64,000 nt of DNA from CAVYTF01 sp963708205 (GTDB lineage: Bacteria; Bacteroidota; Bacteroidia; Chitinophagales; Chitinophagaceae): contig OY970196.1 of NCBI GenBank assembly GCA_963708205.1, forward strand, positions 434,001 through 498,000, in the 5' to 3' direction. Of this stretch, positions 43,457-53,054 are shown in pieces. A program made the position numbers and the translations under genes. The notes under the pieces are model-generated. The model searched no databases. It saw nothing but the letters and a program-made list of their open reading frames with translations, and had not been told where the DNA came from. The number at the start of each line of letters is the position of its first letter. Position 1 is the stretch's first letter.

Positions 43457-44683
43457 CTATCTTCCAAAAACAAAATAGGAGGTCATTCTATACACAAGGT
43501 CATGGTCGCCGGCGGCAGCACCTGTAACATTCTGCTGTTGGTTTATGTATTTTACCCACCATATATTAGGTTCAAAATGAACATTCTTAGCAGGTGAAAA
43601 ATCTAAGCCTGCTGTAATGAACCTTGTTTTTGTGTTAGGATTATACACATTGCCCGGAGGCGCGAGATAAGCCGTATAGGTTGTGTTATCATACTTTATA
43701 TCAGGATTAAAATTGTCGTACCGCGCAAAGATGCCAAGCTTATCTTTTACCAGCACTGCATGTGCATACACAGAGATGCCAACACCAGTGCCATCAAGGG
43801 TTGTAGTATCTTTTGTTGTGCCATTTACAGAGACACCCTGCACATCATTTTTATTGTAATTAACAAAGCCTTCCACGCCGATAGTAAATGGTATTGTAAC
43901 ATAGTTGACCGTTGCTTTCAGCATATTTCTTGAATGCGGATATGCATAACCTGCACCTGTGTAACCTATTTTATTATAATCAGCATATAATTGTATCCAT
44001 AACTTTTTATCTAAAAACTTTCCCCATATATCACCATACACCCATTTATAACTATCACTTTCAGGCACTGATTTAGTGCCATTGCCTACCATAAGATCGT
44101 AACCAAAGTTTGCAGTGGCGGGATCGAATTTGCCCTGCAAAGAAACGCCCAGATCAAAAGTGTTTGATTTGTTGAAATCGCCAATTGTTTTTTCAATATT
44201 GCGATAGCCCCATGCCGGTTCAGAGATTGCGGCAAGTGGTGTGCCCTGTTCTCCTACAACCAGGTCAGTTCCTTTCCAGATATTTTTCCAGCGTACATCT
44301 GCGAGTTTTATATAGGGAGAAAAATTATTATCCTGCGCTACATCTCCGGCAATACCGGTACTTACACCTGTGGTGGAAGAAGAAGTGTAATCATTTTCTG
44401 CCGCCAATAAAAGCTCTGCAGAAAAGTTGCGAGTTATATCATAATTATATCCAAGATAAATGCGCCTGTATTGAAAGGCATTGGTATTCTTTGCAACTTT
44501 GGAATATTGATAACTTCCCCTGTTCAGAGAATCTGCATGCGCTTTATAAAAATAATCACCATATACCAATCCCCAAAGTTTACCACCTGGTTTAAAAGTG
44601 GAAGTGTCTTTGGTTTGTGCATTGACAGTAAAAGCAATAAAAGATGAGATGATGATAGTTATGGTTCTTATAAAAGTTTTCAT
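43457..44683 (-). CDS. Outer-membrane porin-like beta-barrel protein
   Basis: 408 aa. Signal peptide (ends FTVNAQ), then amphipathic strands through to a C-terminal YRMTSYFVFGR; aromatic-rich strands such as AFQYRRIYLGYNYDI and GYRNIEKTIGDFNKS fit a phosphate-selective porin-like barrel. Located in the outer membrane; solute unknown. A 240-base gap follows on its upstream side. Confidence 0.75.
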   Translation of the reverse strand: MKTFIRTITIIISSFIAFTVNAQTKDTSTFKPGGKLWGLVYGDYFYKAHADSLNRGSYQYSKVAKNTNAFQYRRIYLGYNYDITRNFSAELLLAAENDYTSSSTTGVSTGIAGDVAQDNNFSPYIKLADVRWKNIWKGTDLVVGEQGTPLAAISEPAWGYRNIEKTIGDFNKSNTFDLGVSLQGKFDPATANFGYDLMVGNGTKSVPESDSYKWVYGDIWGKFLDKKLWIQLYADYNKIGYTGAGYAYPHSRNMLKATVNYVTIPFTIGVEGFVNYNKNDVQGVSVNGTTKDTTTLDGTGVGISVYAHAVLVKDKLGIFARYDNFNPDIKYDNTTYTAYLAPPGNVYNPNTKTRFITAGLDFSPAKNVHFEPNIWWVKYINQQQNVTGAAAGDHDLVYRMTSYFVFGR

Positions 44684-44749
44684 TTGTGTAGTTTTTTTAA
44701 ATGAATTGATTGGTTAAAATAAATAGCCTGTTAGTTTGTATAGCATGCG

Positions 44750-44989
44750 TTAGACATACATATTTTTTTTGGTGATTTGCATATATCGCTGCGCTTCATT
44801 TACATATTGCAGATCATCACCAGAGCAAATTCTTGCTGTCATACTTCCTTTTTCAAACCACTCACAAACGTATTTATCGGGAATATAAAAAGAAGAAATT
44901 TTGGCGGGCAATATATCAATGATCTTCATTTGCACAGACCTGTTTTTTTCCTTTACGATGTCACCTTTCCTGAATTTATATTGAGACAT
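44750..44989 (-). CDS. Small DUF2158/YodC-like protein
   Basis: 79 aa from ATG 44989. FRKGDIVKEKNRSVQMKIID and VCEWFEKGSMTARI follow the YodC-like pattern (K-x-G-D-x-V ... C-x-W-F). Cytoplasmic; function unknown. Confidence 0.65.
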   Translation of the reverse strand: MSQYKFRKGDIVKEKNRSVQMKIIDILPAKISSFYIPDKYVCEWFEKGSMTARICSGDDLQYVNEAQRYMQITKKNMYV

Positions 44990-45030
44990 AATGTTTAATT
45001 TTTTACTAATAATTAATTTGTAAGACATAG

Positions 45031-45049
45031 AGCAGCATACTATGCTGCT
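45031..45049. promoter_or_regulatory. Perfect 9-bp palindrome upstream of the YodC-like gene
   Basis: AGCAGCATA-C-TATGCTGCT, 42 bases ahead of the start at 44989. Could be an operator or the terminator of the gene before it; no T-tract is seen on either side. Confidence 0.45.
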
Positions 45050-45106
45050 GATTGTTATTTACATAACAGCATTATATTTCAACAGCAATGAATGCTGAAT
45101 AAAATA

Positions 45107-45706
45107 TTAATTGCAATAAAAATTAATAGTTTCCGGTGGCTGATAATGAGAAGCGACAAATGCGCTGCAAGCAGCATCATTGTTTTTAGGAGAAGAATAT
45201 TTAGGTAAAAAATTTATAAAAGAAAAATCATAAGAAACAGAATGAACAGGTGATCCTATAACGAGCATGCTGAAAAGTAATGCCTGGTTAGTTTTGGCAG
45301 CATTGTTATTTTGTGTACTAATGCTGCCGTATTCATTTTCAGCAAACTTTAAATGCGTTTCATGGTTATTGCGGATGCAATACATGATAAGTGTATCGTT
45401 TACAATTTGTCTGTTTACATAATTATAATAAACGCCATTTACTTCTGCCGTGCCGTCATATCTTTCGTAAGCAGTATAGTTTTGAAAGTAAGGTAAATTC
45501 AGAGGTACTTTTACTTCAAACAGATCAGTTGCTTTATATGCATGTGCATCAAGACGCTGTTGCAAAGCCACGTCTGCATTGCTTTCCAGGTAAGTAAAAA
45601 CAAAACGGTAGCCAACAAGATTAAATGCAAAAACACAAAGAAGCAGTATGGCAAATATTTTTTTCACAAAAAAGAAAAGCAGTTTTATTTGGTGAAATAA
45701 AAACAT
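45107..45706 (-). CDS. Membrane-anchored hypothetical protein
   Basis: 199 aa from ATG 45706. One N-terminal hydrophobic segment (IFAILLLCVFAFNLVGYRF) followed by a soluble exported part with few known motifs (LPYFQNYTAYERYDGTAEVN). Not recognised. It lies 150 bases downstream of the last copy of the MEVHHHP family, on the same strand. Confidence 0.6.
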   Translation of the reverse strand: MFLFHQIKLLFFFVKKIFAILLLCVFAFNLVGYRFVFTYLESNADVALQQRLDAHAYKATDLFEVKVPLNLPYFQNYTAYERYDGTAEVNGVYYNYVNRQIVNDTLIMYCIRNNHETHLKFAENEYGSISTQNNNAAKTNQALLFSMLVIGSPVHSVSYDFSFINFLPKYSSPKNNDAACSAFVASHYQPPETINFYCN

Positions 45707-45857
45707 TTTATGCAATCTGCAAATAAGAATTTAAAAACAACTTTTTTCCCAGCATGTTGTCCAAAGCGAAAGGGCAATGTCTTGCTTAACATAAGGTGAG
45801 GTAAGAACATGGCAGGGAAGCTAAAAATATTTGATATCGTCATAAATAACAGCAATC

Positions 45858-46598
45858 TTATTTTTCAAGCTGCTCATTGATCATTTTAAGTAAATTTTGA
45901 TTGGATATGTTTAGATTTTTTATCCGCAACAAATCACTTTCCGCCTGTATGAGGTATGCTTCATAAAAAAATACTACTGAGTTGCGTTCCTGTTCAGACA
46001 GCGGCGAAAAAGGTTTAATGTTTGGGATATGGCTCATTATATCATAAGACTGACTGGTATCTGCAGAAATCATATCATGCAGGTCTTCCAGTTTACTCAA
46101 TTCAAATGTATTGTTTACCATACTTTGAATAATGTGCGCATTATAATCTTTGGTAGTTTCAATCAATCCTTTGTATGCAGCCATGCTATCCCGCAAATCA
46201 ATATTATTAATGTATCGCAATGCTCCTGAATTTACAATCTGGTCGTAAGAAGATGTACTGAATGATATATTAATTAGTTTAATGCCGGGCACCAGTAGTC
46301 TTTCCAGTACATTTAATTTTTTATTTTCTTCGTGATTGAAAAAAATCATCTTGATACTGTCGCACACAATTACTTTGTTCTGACAAATTTTTTTATAACT
46401 GTTAAACTGGCTTTGCTGCTGCATCAATTCATCACGATAAGTTTCGAGATATTCTTTTGCATTTGCTTTTTCAAGATTGCTTTCACGGATCTGTTCTGCA
46501 AAAAAGCCCATTGTTACTGCAAGAAATATCATTAAAAATTCTAAAAAATATTCTTTGAAATTTTTCTTTTCTACTTTGGGATGATGATGTACTTCCAT
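45858..46598 (-). CDS. MEVHHHP family paralog 1 (sub-family I)
   Basis: 246 aa. N-terminal MEVHHHPKVEKKNFKEYF (inside), one membrane helix at ~18-36 (FLEFLMIFLAVTMGFFAE), and an outer domain of ~205 residues. Sub-family I signs: Y-R-D-E-L (54-58), K-V-I-V-C-D-S-I (75-82), E-E-N-K-K (90-94), N-S-G-A-L-R-Y-I (123-130), and E-E-R/Q-E-R-N near 204. Topology follows from positive residues before the helix. Function unknown; 24 bases from the DUF2165 gene upstream, with which it is probably co-transcribed. Confidence 0.85.
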   Translation of the reverse strand: MEVHHHPKVEKKNFKEYFLEFLMIFLAVTMGFFAEQIRESNLEKANAKEYLETYRDELMQQQSQFNSYKKICQNKVIVCDSIKMIFFNHEENKKLNVLERLLVPGIKLINISFSTSSYDQIVNSGALRYINNIDLRDSMAAYKGLIETTKDYNAHIIQSMVNNTFELSKLEDLHDMISADTSQSYDIMSHIPNIKPFSPLSEQERNSVVFFYEAYLIQAESDLLRIKNLNISNQNLLKMINEQLEK

Positions 46599-46621
46599 GT
46601 TTAGTAATTTATATTATCCTT

Positions 46622-47122
46622 CTATTCCTCTCTGAGATTTAATAAAATGAGCACCAAAACAAGAAAACTCAAAATTCTTTCAGCAGCAGCTAATCCATTC
46701 CATATCGTACTTTGCCACATATCAAACCACTCGCCACCAATAACTTCAAAGCCAATAAACCAAATAACAATACCAATAGTAATTCCTGCTACTGCCCAAT
46801 TTTTTGAAGCATGAAATATTATTGCTTCATGTTTTAAATTTTTAAAAAGTAACCATGCGCCTTTAAGGCAGCAGAAGGCCATTAAAGCCTCCATTGTTAT
46901 TATAAAAATATAGGAGGCATGGAAGATAAAAATATTATTGATGCTTCTGTAATGAACATGGCTCTCCGTAAAAGTAGTATCCATTTTAAGCACATGCATC
47001 ACAAATTGATAGTTACTATAATAATCGGTGATGTTGCTAAAGCTAACCAGCAAAGCCATTAATCCAATACCTGCAACAGCAATTGCTTTTACCAGGCGTA
47101 ATAAAAATGATGTGGAATACAT
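46622..47122 (-). CDS. DUF2165 small integral membrane protein
   Basis: 166 aa from ATG 47122. IAVAGIGLMALLVSFSNITD then YYSNYQFVMHVLKMDTTF is the DUF2165 signature; four membrane helices. Sits between paralogs 1 and 2 of the MEVHHHP family on the same strand. No function is known for DUF2165, and this linkage is an inference about shared expression only. Confidence 0.85.
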   Translation of the reverse strand: MYSTSFLLRLVKAIAVAGIGLMALLVSFSNITDYYSNYQFVMHVLKMDTTFTESHVHYRSINNIFIFHASYIFIITMEALMAFCCLKGAWLLFKNLKHEAIIFHASKNWAVAGITIGIVIWFIGFEVIGGEWFDMWQSTIWNGLAAAERILSFLVLVLILLNLREE

Positions 47123-47352
47123 TGCCAAAGTTTTTTATTCTCAATCATTCAAACGATATCTCTGCAAAAAACCCAGTCAGCAGTTTGTTGTGCGGACTTT
47201 CTGTCCTCTCTGTGGTTCTTCATTTTTATCTTCATCACTCACTATTAATTGCTTTTCATTTGATGCCAAAAAAATGCAACGGCAAAGCCAATGATTATAT
47301 AAATAATAAGCTTAAAAATTCTTTGTTTTGTTCTTTCAGTCACTGTTTATTT

Positions 47353-48096
47353 TTATTGAAGATCATATTTTTTCTGGATCATTTCAATAAGTGTTTGAGT
47401 TGATTTTTCTTTTTGTTTCGCCAGGCTGGAATTGATAATAAGAATAGCACTATAATAATGCAGGATGCCGACTAATTCATCAATCATTGCTTTATCATTT
47501 GTAAGCAAAGGCGGGTTTGAGTTTGGAGGAATTACTTTGTAAGGAAATCTTTGCAGCATCTGCTGAAAAATCGCGCCGTCAAAAATCTTTACAACAAAAT
47601 CTGTATAGCTACTCATTTTTTGAATTTGCAGTTGTGCCTGTTCTTTAAAATTCGTTTGAGTGGCATAATACTTTGAAATAGAATCAGAAAGTGCATTGTC
47701 ATTTACCAGAGATAAAGAACCGGAGCTTTTCATTTCTTCATAAGTTCTGTCTGCAAGTACAAATCTTCCTGTTAGGGTTGTTATAGCCCTTGCAAAATAA
47801 TACATGCGCTGACCATACACATTATTATCGGGACTTTTTATCATGTATATCAATGAGTCTATTTGGTTTATTACAACATCTGAGCGTTTATAATAAGTAT
47901 TGATGTTTGCAGTATCAGATTTCAAATCTTCAACCATTGATTTCATGAATTCTTTTTCCCGGTTATTCTTAGTGATATCTTCCCTGATATTCTCCGCAAT
48001 AAAACCCATCGTTACCGCAAGAAAAATCATGATAAATTCCAAAAAATATTCCTTGAAATTCTTCTTTTCTACGTTTGGATGATGATGTACTTCCAT
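47353..48096 (-). CDS. MEVHHHP family paralog 2 (sub-family II)
   Basis: 247 aa. Start MEVHHHPNVEKKNFKEYF, helix FIMIFLAVTMGFIAENIRE, then sub-family II outer domain: S-M-V-E-D-L-K-S-D-T, a FARAITTLTGRFVLADRTYE stretch and S-S-G-S-L-S-L-V-N-D in place of the usual N-S-G-x-x-R motif. Downstream of the M1 peptidase by 68 bases, same strand. Confidence 0.85.
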   Translation of the reverse strand: MEVHHHPNVEKKNFKEYFLEFIMIFLAVTMGFIAENIREDITKNNREKEFMKSMVEDLKSDTANINTYYKRSDVVINQIDSLIYMIKSPDNNVYGQRMYYFARAITTLTGRFVLADRTYEEMKSSGSLSLVNDNALSDSISKYYATQTNFKEQAQLQIQKMSSYTDFVVKIFDGAIFQQMLQRFPYKVIPPNSNPPLLTNDKAMIDELVGILHYYSAILIINSSLAKQKEKSTQTLIEMIQKKYDLQ

Positions 48097-48163
48097 GTAA
48101 GCAGCTTATAGCTTTAGTTTACAATTTGGTTTGTTATTAACGTCTTTCTTCTTTCCGACTACA

Positions 48164-50146
48164 TCACGGTTTCCACACATTATTGTTGCTGTTACTATCT
48201 GGTAATTTATTTTCGGGATCAATTGTTACAGATTGAATTGCCTGTGTTGTTTGCACATGAAAACTATGCTCATTGCTTTGCAGCCATGTTTCAACAGGTA
48301 ATTGCATATTCATTTTGCTGCCATCTTTTAAAATAATTTCAAGCGTTAAAGGGAAAGCCATTTTTTGCAGGTTGATAATTGTAATGTCGGCGCCATTTTT
48401 TGCATCATCATTTATATAAGATACAGATTGAACAGCAACATCAAACTGCCAGTTATTATAAAACCATTCTTTCCAAAACCATGACAGGTCTTCGCCTGCT
48501 TCACTTTCCATCGTTCTGAAAAAATCATCAGGCGATGGATGTTTGTACGCCCAATGCTCAATATATTTTCTAAATGCATAATCAAAACGATCGTTGCCTA
48601 AAATAACTTCACGCAATAAAACCAAACCAAATGCAGGTTTAAAATATTCAACCGGATGACGATATTTCTCAGGAAATAAATCAGCTCTCATCATCGTGGT
48701 TGGTGCCGTGCTGTCTTTTAATAAAGGGACGATCTCATCAGCAGGATTTCCTTTGCCCGGTGCATATTCACCATCACGCTTCGGCGCATATTCGCCGTTA
48801 TTAAATGCATCCGCAGCATACACATCAATAAACGTGTTGAAGCCTTCATCCATAAATGCATAACGCCGCTCGTTGCTGCCGACAATCATAGGAAACCAAT
48901 TGTGTCCTATCTCATGCGCTGTTACCCAATACAATTCGCCGTTTCTATCATGCCAGCCGTCATAAACAATTCCAGGATATTCCATTCCCCCTGCCATGCC
49001 TGCTTCATTTACTGCAACAGGATAAGGATACACAAACCATTTTGCAGAAAAATATTCGATTGATTTTTTAAGATATTCTGTTGCTCTTCCCCATGCACTA
49101 TCGCCGGCGCTTTCAACAGGATAAACAGACATAGCAAGTGCTGTTTTTCCGTTAGGTAAATTCACTCTCGCAGCATCCCACATATATGCTTTAGATGTAC
49201 CAAATGCAACATCACGTGTATTGAACATTTTAAAATGCCAACTCGCCATTTTATTTGCTGCATTGTTTGTTTGATTATTCACTTCATCTGCAGAACGAAT
49301 CATAATTGTTTTATCACTCTTTCTTGCTTCGTTCAATCTTTCTATTTCTTGTGATGTCAATACTTCCTTTTCATTCTGCAGTTCACCGCTGCCTTCTACA
49401 ATCATTCCTGCAGGCACTGTAACCGTATAATCAAAATCTCCATACTCACAATAAAATTCACCGCTGCCTAAAAACGGTAATGCATCCCATCCATGCAGAT
49501 CATCATACACGCACATACGCGGATACCATTGTGCTATCTCGTAAATCTTTCCATTCTTTGTTGAAAAAAAATCTGTTCGTCCGCCAAAGGTTCCGGGAAT
49601 GGTGTAATGATAATGTATGTGAATATCTAAGTTGTTTTTTGATGCTAAAGCGTCTGAAAGACGTATCTGCATTCTTGTATCATTGATGATGTAGTCAGCC
49701 TTAATTGTTTTGCCTTTATACTGAATGGTGACACTATCAAAATGATAACCTTCTGTATGCGGGCCGGGCATCGTTAAATTACGTTTGGAAGATGCTGTAT
49801 AAAAATTAGAACGCGCATCTTCACGATATGTGTTTTGATCAATCTCTAACCATAACGATGATAATGCATCTGGACTGTTATTTGAATAATGTATCGTTTC
49901 AGTTGTTGTGAGTGTATTGTTAATTGTATCTATTGTTGCATGCAATAAATAATCTGCACGGTTTTGCCAATATGCAGCGCCGGGTGCGCCATTTGCAGAA
50001 CGAAACTCATTGCCATTTTTTGTATAAAAATTTTGCGCGAACAGTTCATGCGGATCAAAAACAGATTGTAATGAATTTGTTTGGGCAGATAACGAAAAAT
50101 AAATCAAGAGGCAGCTCAGCAGGAGGTGAATGCGTTTGTAGTTCAT
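48164..50146 (-). CDS. M1 family metallopeptidase
   Basis: 660 aa from ATG 50146, with signal peptide (ends YFSLSAQ). Zinc site H-E-I-G-H at ~409-413 with downstream E in FMDEGFNTFI; exopeptidase motif GGMEYPG in place of GAMEN. Exported aminopeptidase-like enzyme. It lies between paralogs 2 and 3 of the MEVHHHP family on the same strand. Confidence 0.92.
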   Translation of the reverse strand: MNYKRIHLLLSCLLIYFSLSAQTNSLQSVFDPHELFAQNFYTKNGNEFRSANGAPGAAYWQNRADYLLHATIDTINNTLTTTETIHYSNNSPDALSSLWLEIDQNTYREDARSNFYTASSKRNLTMPGPHTEGYHFDSVTIQYKGKTIKADYIINDTRMQIRLSDALASKNNLDIHIHYHYTIPGTFGGRTDFFSTKNGKIYEIAQWYPRMCVYDDLHGWDALPFLGSGEFYCEYGDFDYTVTVPAGMIVEGSGELQNEKEVLTSQEIERLNEARKSDKTIMIRSADEVNNQTNNAANKMASWHFKMFNTRDVAFGTSKAYMWDAARVNLPNGKTALAMSVYPVESAGDSAWGRATEYLKKSIEYFSAKWFVYPYPVAVNEAGMAGGMEYPGIVYDGWHDRNGELYWVTAHEIGHNWFPMIVGSNERRYAFMDEGFNTFIDVYAADAFNNGEYAPKRDGEYAPGKGNPADEIVPLLKDSTAPTTMMRADLFPEKYRHPVEYFKPAFGLVLLREVILGNDRFDYAFRKYIEHWAYKHPSPDDFFRTMESEAGEDLSWFWKEWFYNNWQFDVAVQSVSYINDDAKNGADITIINLQKMAFPLTLEIILKDGSKMNMQLPVETWLQSNEHSFHVQTTQAIQSVTIDPENKLPDSNSNNNVWKP

Positions 50147-50287
50147 CACATAAAATTAGGGCAGAAGAAATAATATTGCGATAGTATTGGTTTTTCATTT
50201 TTACGTGCTGATGGTAATGTCCTTCCATAGCAGTTTTTGGTTAATAGATAATTGTTGTTGCTTCATTTGTTTTAATCTTCTGAAACA

Positions 50288-51070
50288 TTATTTGCTTACC
50301 GGATATCCGCTGCGTAATAATTGTAGCAGTTCGTGATTTGCTTTTACATACTGTGCAAATTGGGTTTGTCTTGATGATCTTAACATGATGCCATAATAGT
50401 ATGCAAGATTTACGGCATCTGCTTTATTGAAGTCATCAAAGTTTCTGATCTTCTGACTCACAGAAAGCTGTGCACTATCCTGCAGCAATGTTTGTGTCAT
50501 TGATAAATTGCCTTCATTAAGAACAGAATCGAGTAGCTTAAAATCGAAATATTTCAAAACGAATGGTCTTACATTGGCTGAAGCAAAATTGTATTCCTGC
50601 TGTTGCCGTTCTCTGATCTTTGTAATATCAACACTAAGCTCACCTATTTTACTTTGTACATCCATATTATGAAAATAACGCAGCGTACCGGAGTTTCTTA
50701 ATTGGCTTAACACACCATCGTTTGGCTCAAAGGTTATAGCAGTTGTAATAAAGAACGACCAGGTAAATGCAGTATAAAACTGTTTTGGCGGATTTGTGAG
50801 ATCACTGTCGTTTACAATCTTTCCAAATATCTTCAGGCTTTCTTCTTTTTGCAGCCGCTGCTTAATTATTTTCTGCGCGTTTATGGAATCAACAAACACT
50901 TCCTGGTAAAGGCTTTTTGCTAATTCACCGGCTTGTTTATTTTCTGAAATATTTTCCCTGATTGTTTCCGCAAAAAAGCCAAGCGTTACAGCAAGAAATA
51001 TCATGATGAATTCAAGAAAATATTCTTTAAAATTTTTCTTTTCAACGTTTGGATGATGATGTACTTCCAT
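50288..51070 (-). CDS. MEVHHHP family paralog 3 (sub-family II)
   Basis: 260 aa from the conserved MEVHHHPNVEKKNFKEYF; the frame is open to 51148 but upstream residues look like a decayed N-terminal extension. Helix FIMIFLAVTLGFFAETIRE; outer domain with F-T-W-S-F-F...E-P-N-D-G-V-L-S-Q-L-R-N-S-G-T-L-R-Y-F. Likely first gene of a leftward unit that also includes the M1 peptidase, paralog 2, DUF2165 and paralog 1. Confidence 0.85.
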   Translation of the reverse strand: MEVHHHPNVEKKNFKEYFLEFIMIFLAVTLGFFAETIRENISENKQAGELAKSLYQEVFVDSINAQKIIKQRLQKEESLKIFGKIVNDSDLTNPPKQFYTAFTWSFFITTAITFEPNDGVLSQLRNSGTLRYFHNMDVQSKIGELSVDITKIRERQQQEYNFASANVRPFVLKYFDFKLLDSVLNEGNLSMTQTLLQDSAQLSVSQKIRNFDDFNKADAVNLAYYYGIMLRSSRQTQFAQYVKANHELLQLLRSGYPVSK

Positions 51071-51327
51071 GTTCTTTATTTGATAGACGGTTCTTGCGAA
51101 AATATTTTCAGTTACTTCTTGAGGCCTTAATTCTATGTTCGTTTTCATTCATTTTTCCTTACTTCAAGATGTTGTATATTTCCCATGTTTGATTGTGAGA
51201 ATGATTATTGGAAGAATTTTGGTTTCAAGGCGAATTTAATAAAAATAAATAATGCCTTTTTATTCTTTACTAAATAAAATTTCTTCAAAATACTTTGCAG
51301 CTACATTTTGAAGTAGCTTTATTTTTT

Positions 51328-52131
51328 ATGATAAATCTGTCTTACATAGGCCGCACATTCTATGGTATAGCGATAGCAGGCATGGGCTTGCAAATGTTTT
51401 ATGATAAAGATTTTCCTTACATGCTTATACCGCCTGATCACGCTTCAATTCCCGGATTTTTAATGCTCACTTATATTTCAGGAATGTTGCTTTTTTTTGC
51501 AGGTGCATGGATTGTTTTTGCGAAAAAAAATTCTTCAGTTGCTTTACTATTAGGTAGCGTGCTTCTGCTGATATTTTGTTTTTACTATGTTCCGTATGAG
51601 CTTATCGCTACCTCAAATTATATGCATTGGGGTGAATGGGAAAATGCGGAGAAAGAACTCGCATTGTCTGCAGGTGCATTCGTAATGGCCGAATGCTTTT
51701 TACAAAAAAATGATTATAGCTTCTCGCGTTATTCATTGAAACTCCTATCTTTTGGCGCTATACTATTTTCTTTGACTATGATATGTTTTGGCATTGCTCA
51801 TTTTCTGTACATACAGGATGTGTTGTCGTATATGCCGGCGTGGGTAACCAACCGGTTGTTCTGGGGTTATTTAGCAGGCATCGGATTATTTGGTTCAGGC
51901 ATTGCAATTATTTTAAAGATCAAAGTGAGATTATGTGCTGTGCTTTTAGGTGCAATGATCTTTAGCTGGTTTATTATTCTGCATATTCCTAAAGTGATAG
52001 CTGCCGATGCTGCTGGCAGAAGTGGTGAAATTACAAGCGCTTTGTTAGCGTTTGCTTATAGTGGAATTGCTTTCGTTATTGCCGCAAAAAGTGATAATAT
52101 TTCGCAGCGAAAAACTCGAATCGATATTTAA
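51328..52131 (+). CDS. DoxX-like multi-pass membrane protein
   Basis: 267 aa from ATG 51328 (MINLSYIGRTFYGIAIAG). Seven to eight hydrophobic segments. The start IGRTFYGIAIAGMGLQMF resembles the first helix of DoxX/DUF417-like proteins, and it is similar in kind to the truncated gene at 1-749. Lies head to head with paralog 3 and tail to tail with the large paralog operon. Function unknown. Confidence 0.7.
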   Translation: MINLSYIGRTFYGIAIAGMGLQMFYDKDFPYMLIPPDHASIPGFLMLTYISGMLLFFAGAWIVFAKKNSSVALLLGSVLLLIFCFYYVPYELIATSNYMHWGEWENAEKELALSAGAFVMAECFLQKNDYSFSRYSLKLLSFGAILFSLTMICFGIAHFLYIQDVLSYMPAWVTNRLFWGYLAGIGLFGSGIAIILKIKVRLCAVLLGAMIFSWFIILHIPKVIAADAAGRSGEITSALLAFAYSGIAFVIAAKSDNISQRKTRIDI

Positions 52132-52159
52132 CTTTTATGTCAATACCAAACAAGAAAGG

Positions 52160-52299
52160 GATTTGAGCGGTCTGTGTATATGTTCTCTAATACTTCAATA
52201 ATAAAGCCCATTTGTTACTGCAAGAAATATCATGATAAACTCCAAAAAATATTCTTTAAAATTTTTCTTCTCTACTTTGGGATGATGATGTGCTTCCAT
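52160..52299 (-). pseudogene. Relic of an MEVHHHP family gene
   Basis: Begins MEAHHHPKVEKKNFKEYF then LEFIMIFLAVT, one base overlapping the stop of paralog 4 (TAATG). A single inserted base after AVT shifts the frame (MGFIIE is then in another frame) and the copy stops soon after. A clear dead copy at the 3' end of the operon. Confidence 0.85.
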
Positions 52300-53045
52300 T
52301 ATTGCAATGTGTAATTTTGTTTGATTAAATTTCGAATTTCGGTTGTTTGTTCTAAAAGTTTTTGTAAACTCTGCTGTTCTGACACTCTTGTTGATCTCAC
52401 TTGGTGCACATAATAAATGAACTGGTTAATTAATTTTGCATCAGAGATGTTTATAATGTGCAAACCATTAGGCGGATGAATGTGGTTGACACTATCAATC
52501 ATAGTTGGAAAAACAGAAGCATCAAATATGGTGGAAATGAAAGGATACAATGCATAACGTTCCGTTGAGCTTATAGATATGCTTTCTTTATAGTTAGCTT
52601 CCAGCCGCTCAAATTGTAAAATGCTATCTGCAAGGCTGATGTTACTGATTAGCCTGAAATTACCGGAATTATTTAATTGCAATATGGTTCGGTCAGTAGG
52701 TTCAAAAATGAAAGTTCTTGTTGCAAATCTTGCAAAAAAATAAAGTTTATTAATATCGTTGCTGTCTGAAGAAGGTTGATGAATGAGTGTTATTAATGTG
52801 TCGAACATTTTTATCTGTCGCCCGGTAAAACCGATAACGGTTTTAAGATTAATACTATCTTGTTCCATATCGTTGTAAAGCGATTGCAGATATTGTTTGC
52901 CTTTCTCATTATCTGCAATATGTTCTCTATAACTCTCTGCGAAAAAACCCATTGTTACTGCAAGAAATATCATTAAGAACTCCAAAAAATATTCTTTAAA
53001 CTTTTTTGGTTTATGATGCAGATCAGGATGATGATGTACTTCCAT
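52299..53045 (-). CDS. MEVHHHP family paralog 4 (sub-family II)
   Basis: 248 aa. Start MEVHHHPDLHHKPKKFKEYF, the His-richer form; helix FLMIFLAVTMGFFAESYRE; outer domain Y-L-Q-S-L-Y-N-D-M-E-Q-D, D-T-L-I-T-L-I near 83 and P-T-D-R-T-I-L-Q-L-N-N-S-G-N-F-R-L-I at 117-133. Nine bases after paralog 5. Confidence 0.85.
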   Translation of the reverse strand: MEVHHHPDLHHKPKKFKEYFLEFLMIFLAVTMGFFAESYREHIADNEKGKQYLQSLYNDMEQDSINLKTVIGFTGRQIKMFDTLITLIHQPSSDSNDINKLYFFARFATRTFIFEPTDRTILQLNNSGNFRLISNISLADSILQFERLEANYKESISISSTERYALYPFISTIFDASVFPTMIDSVNHIHPPNGLHIINISDAKLINQFIYYVHQVRSTRVSEQQSLQKLLEQTTEIRNLIKQNYTLQ

Positions 53046-53054
53046 TTGCTTTGG

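Noticed and set aside
50288..51148. Longer start for paralog 3 (MKTNIELRPQEV...)
   Set aside because: The DNA there resembles the decayed extension in another frame; MEVHHHP at 51070 is the conserved start.
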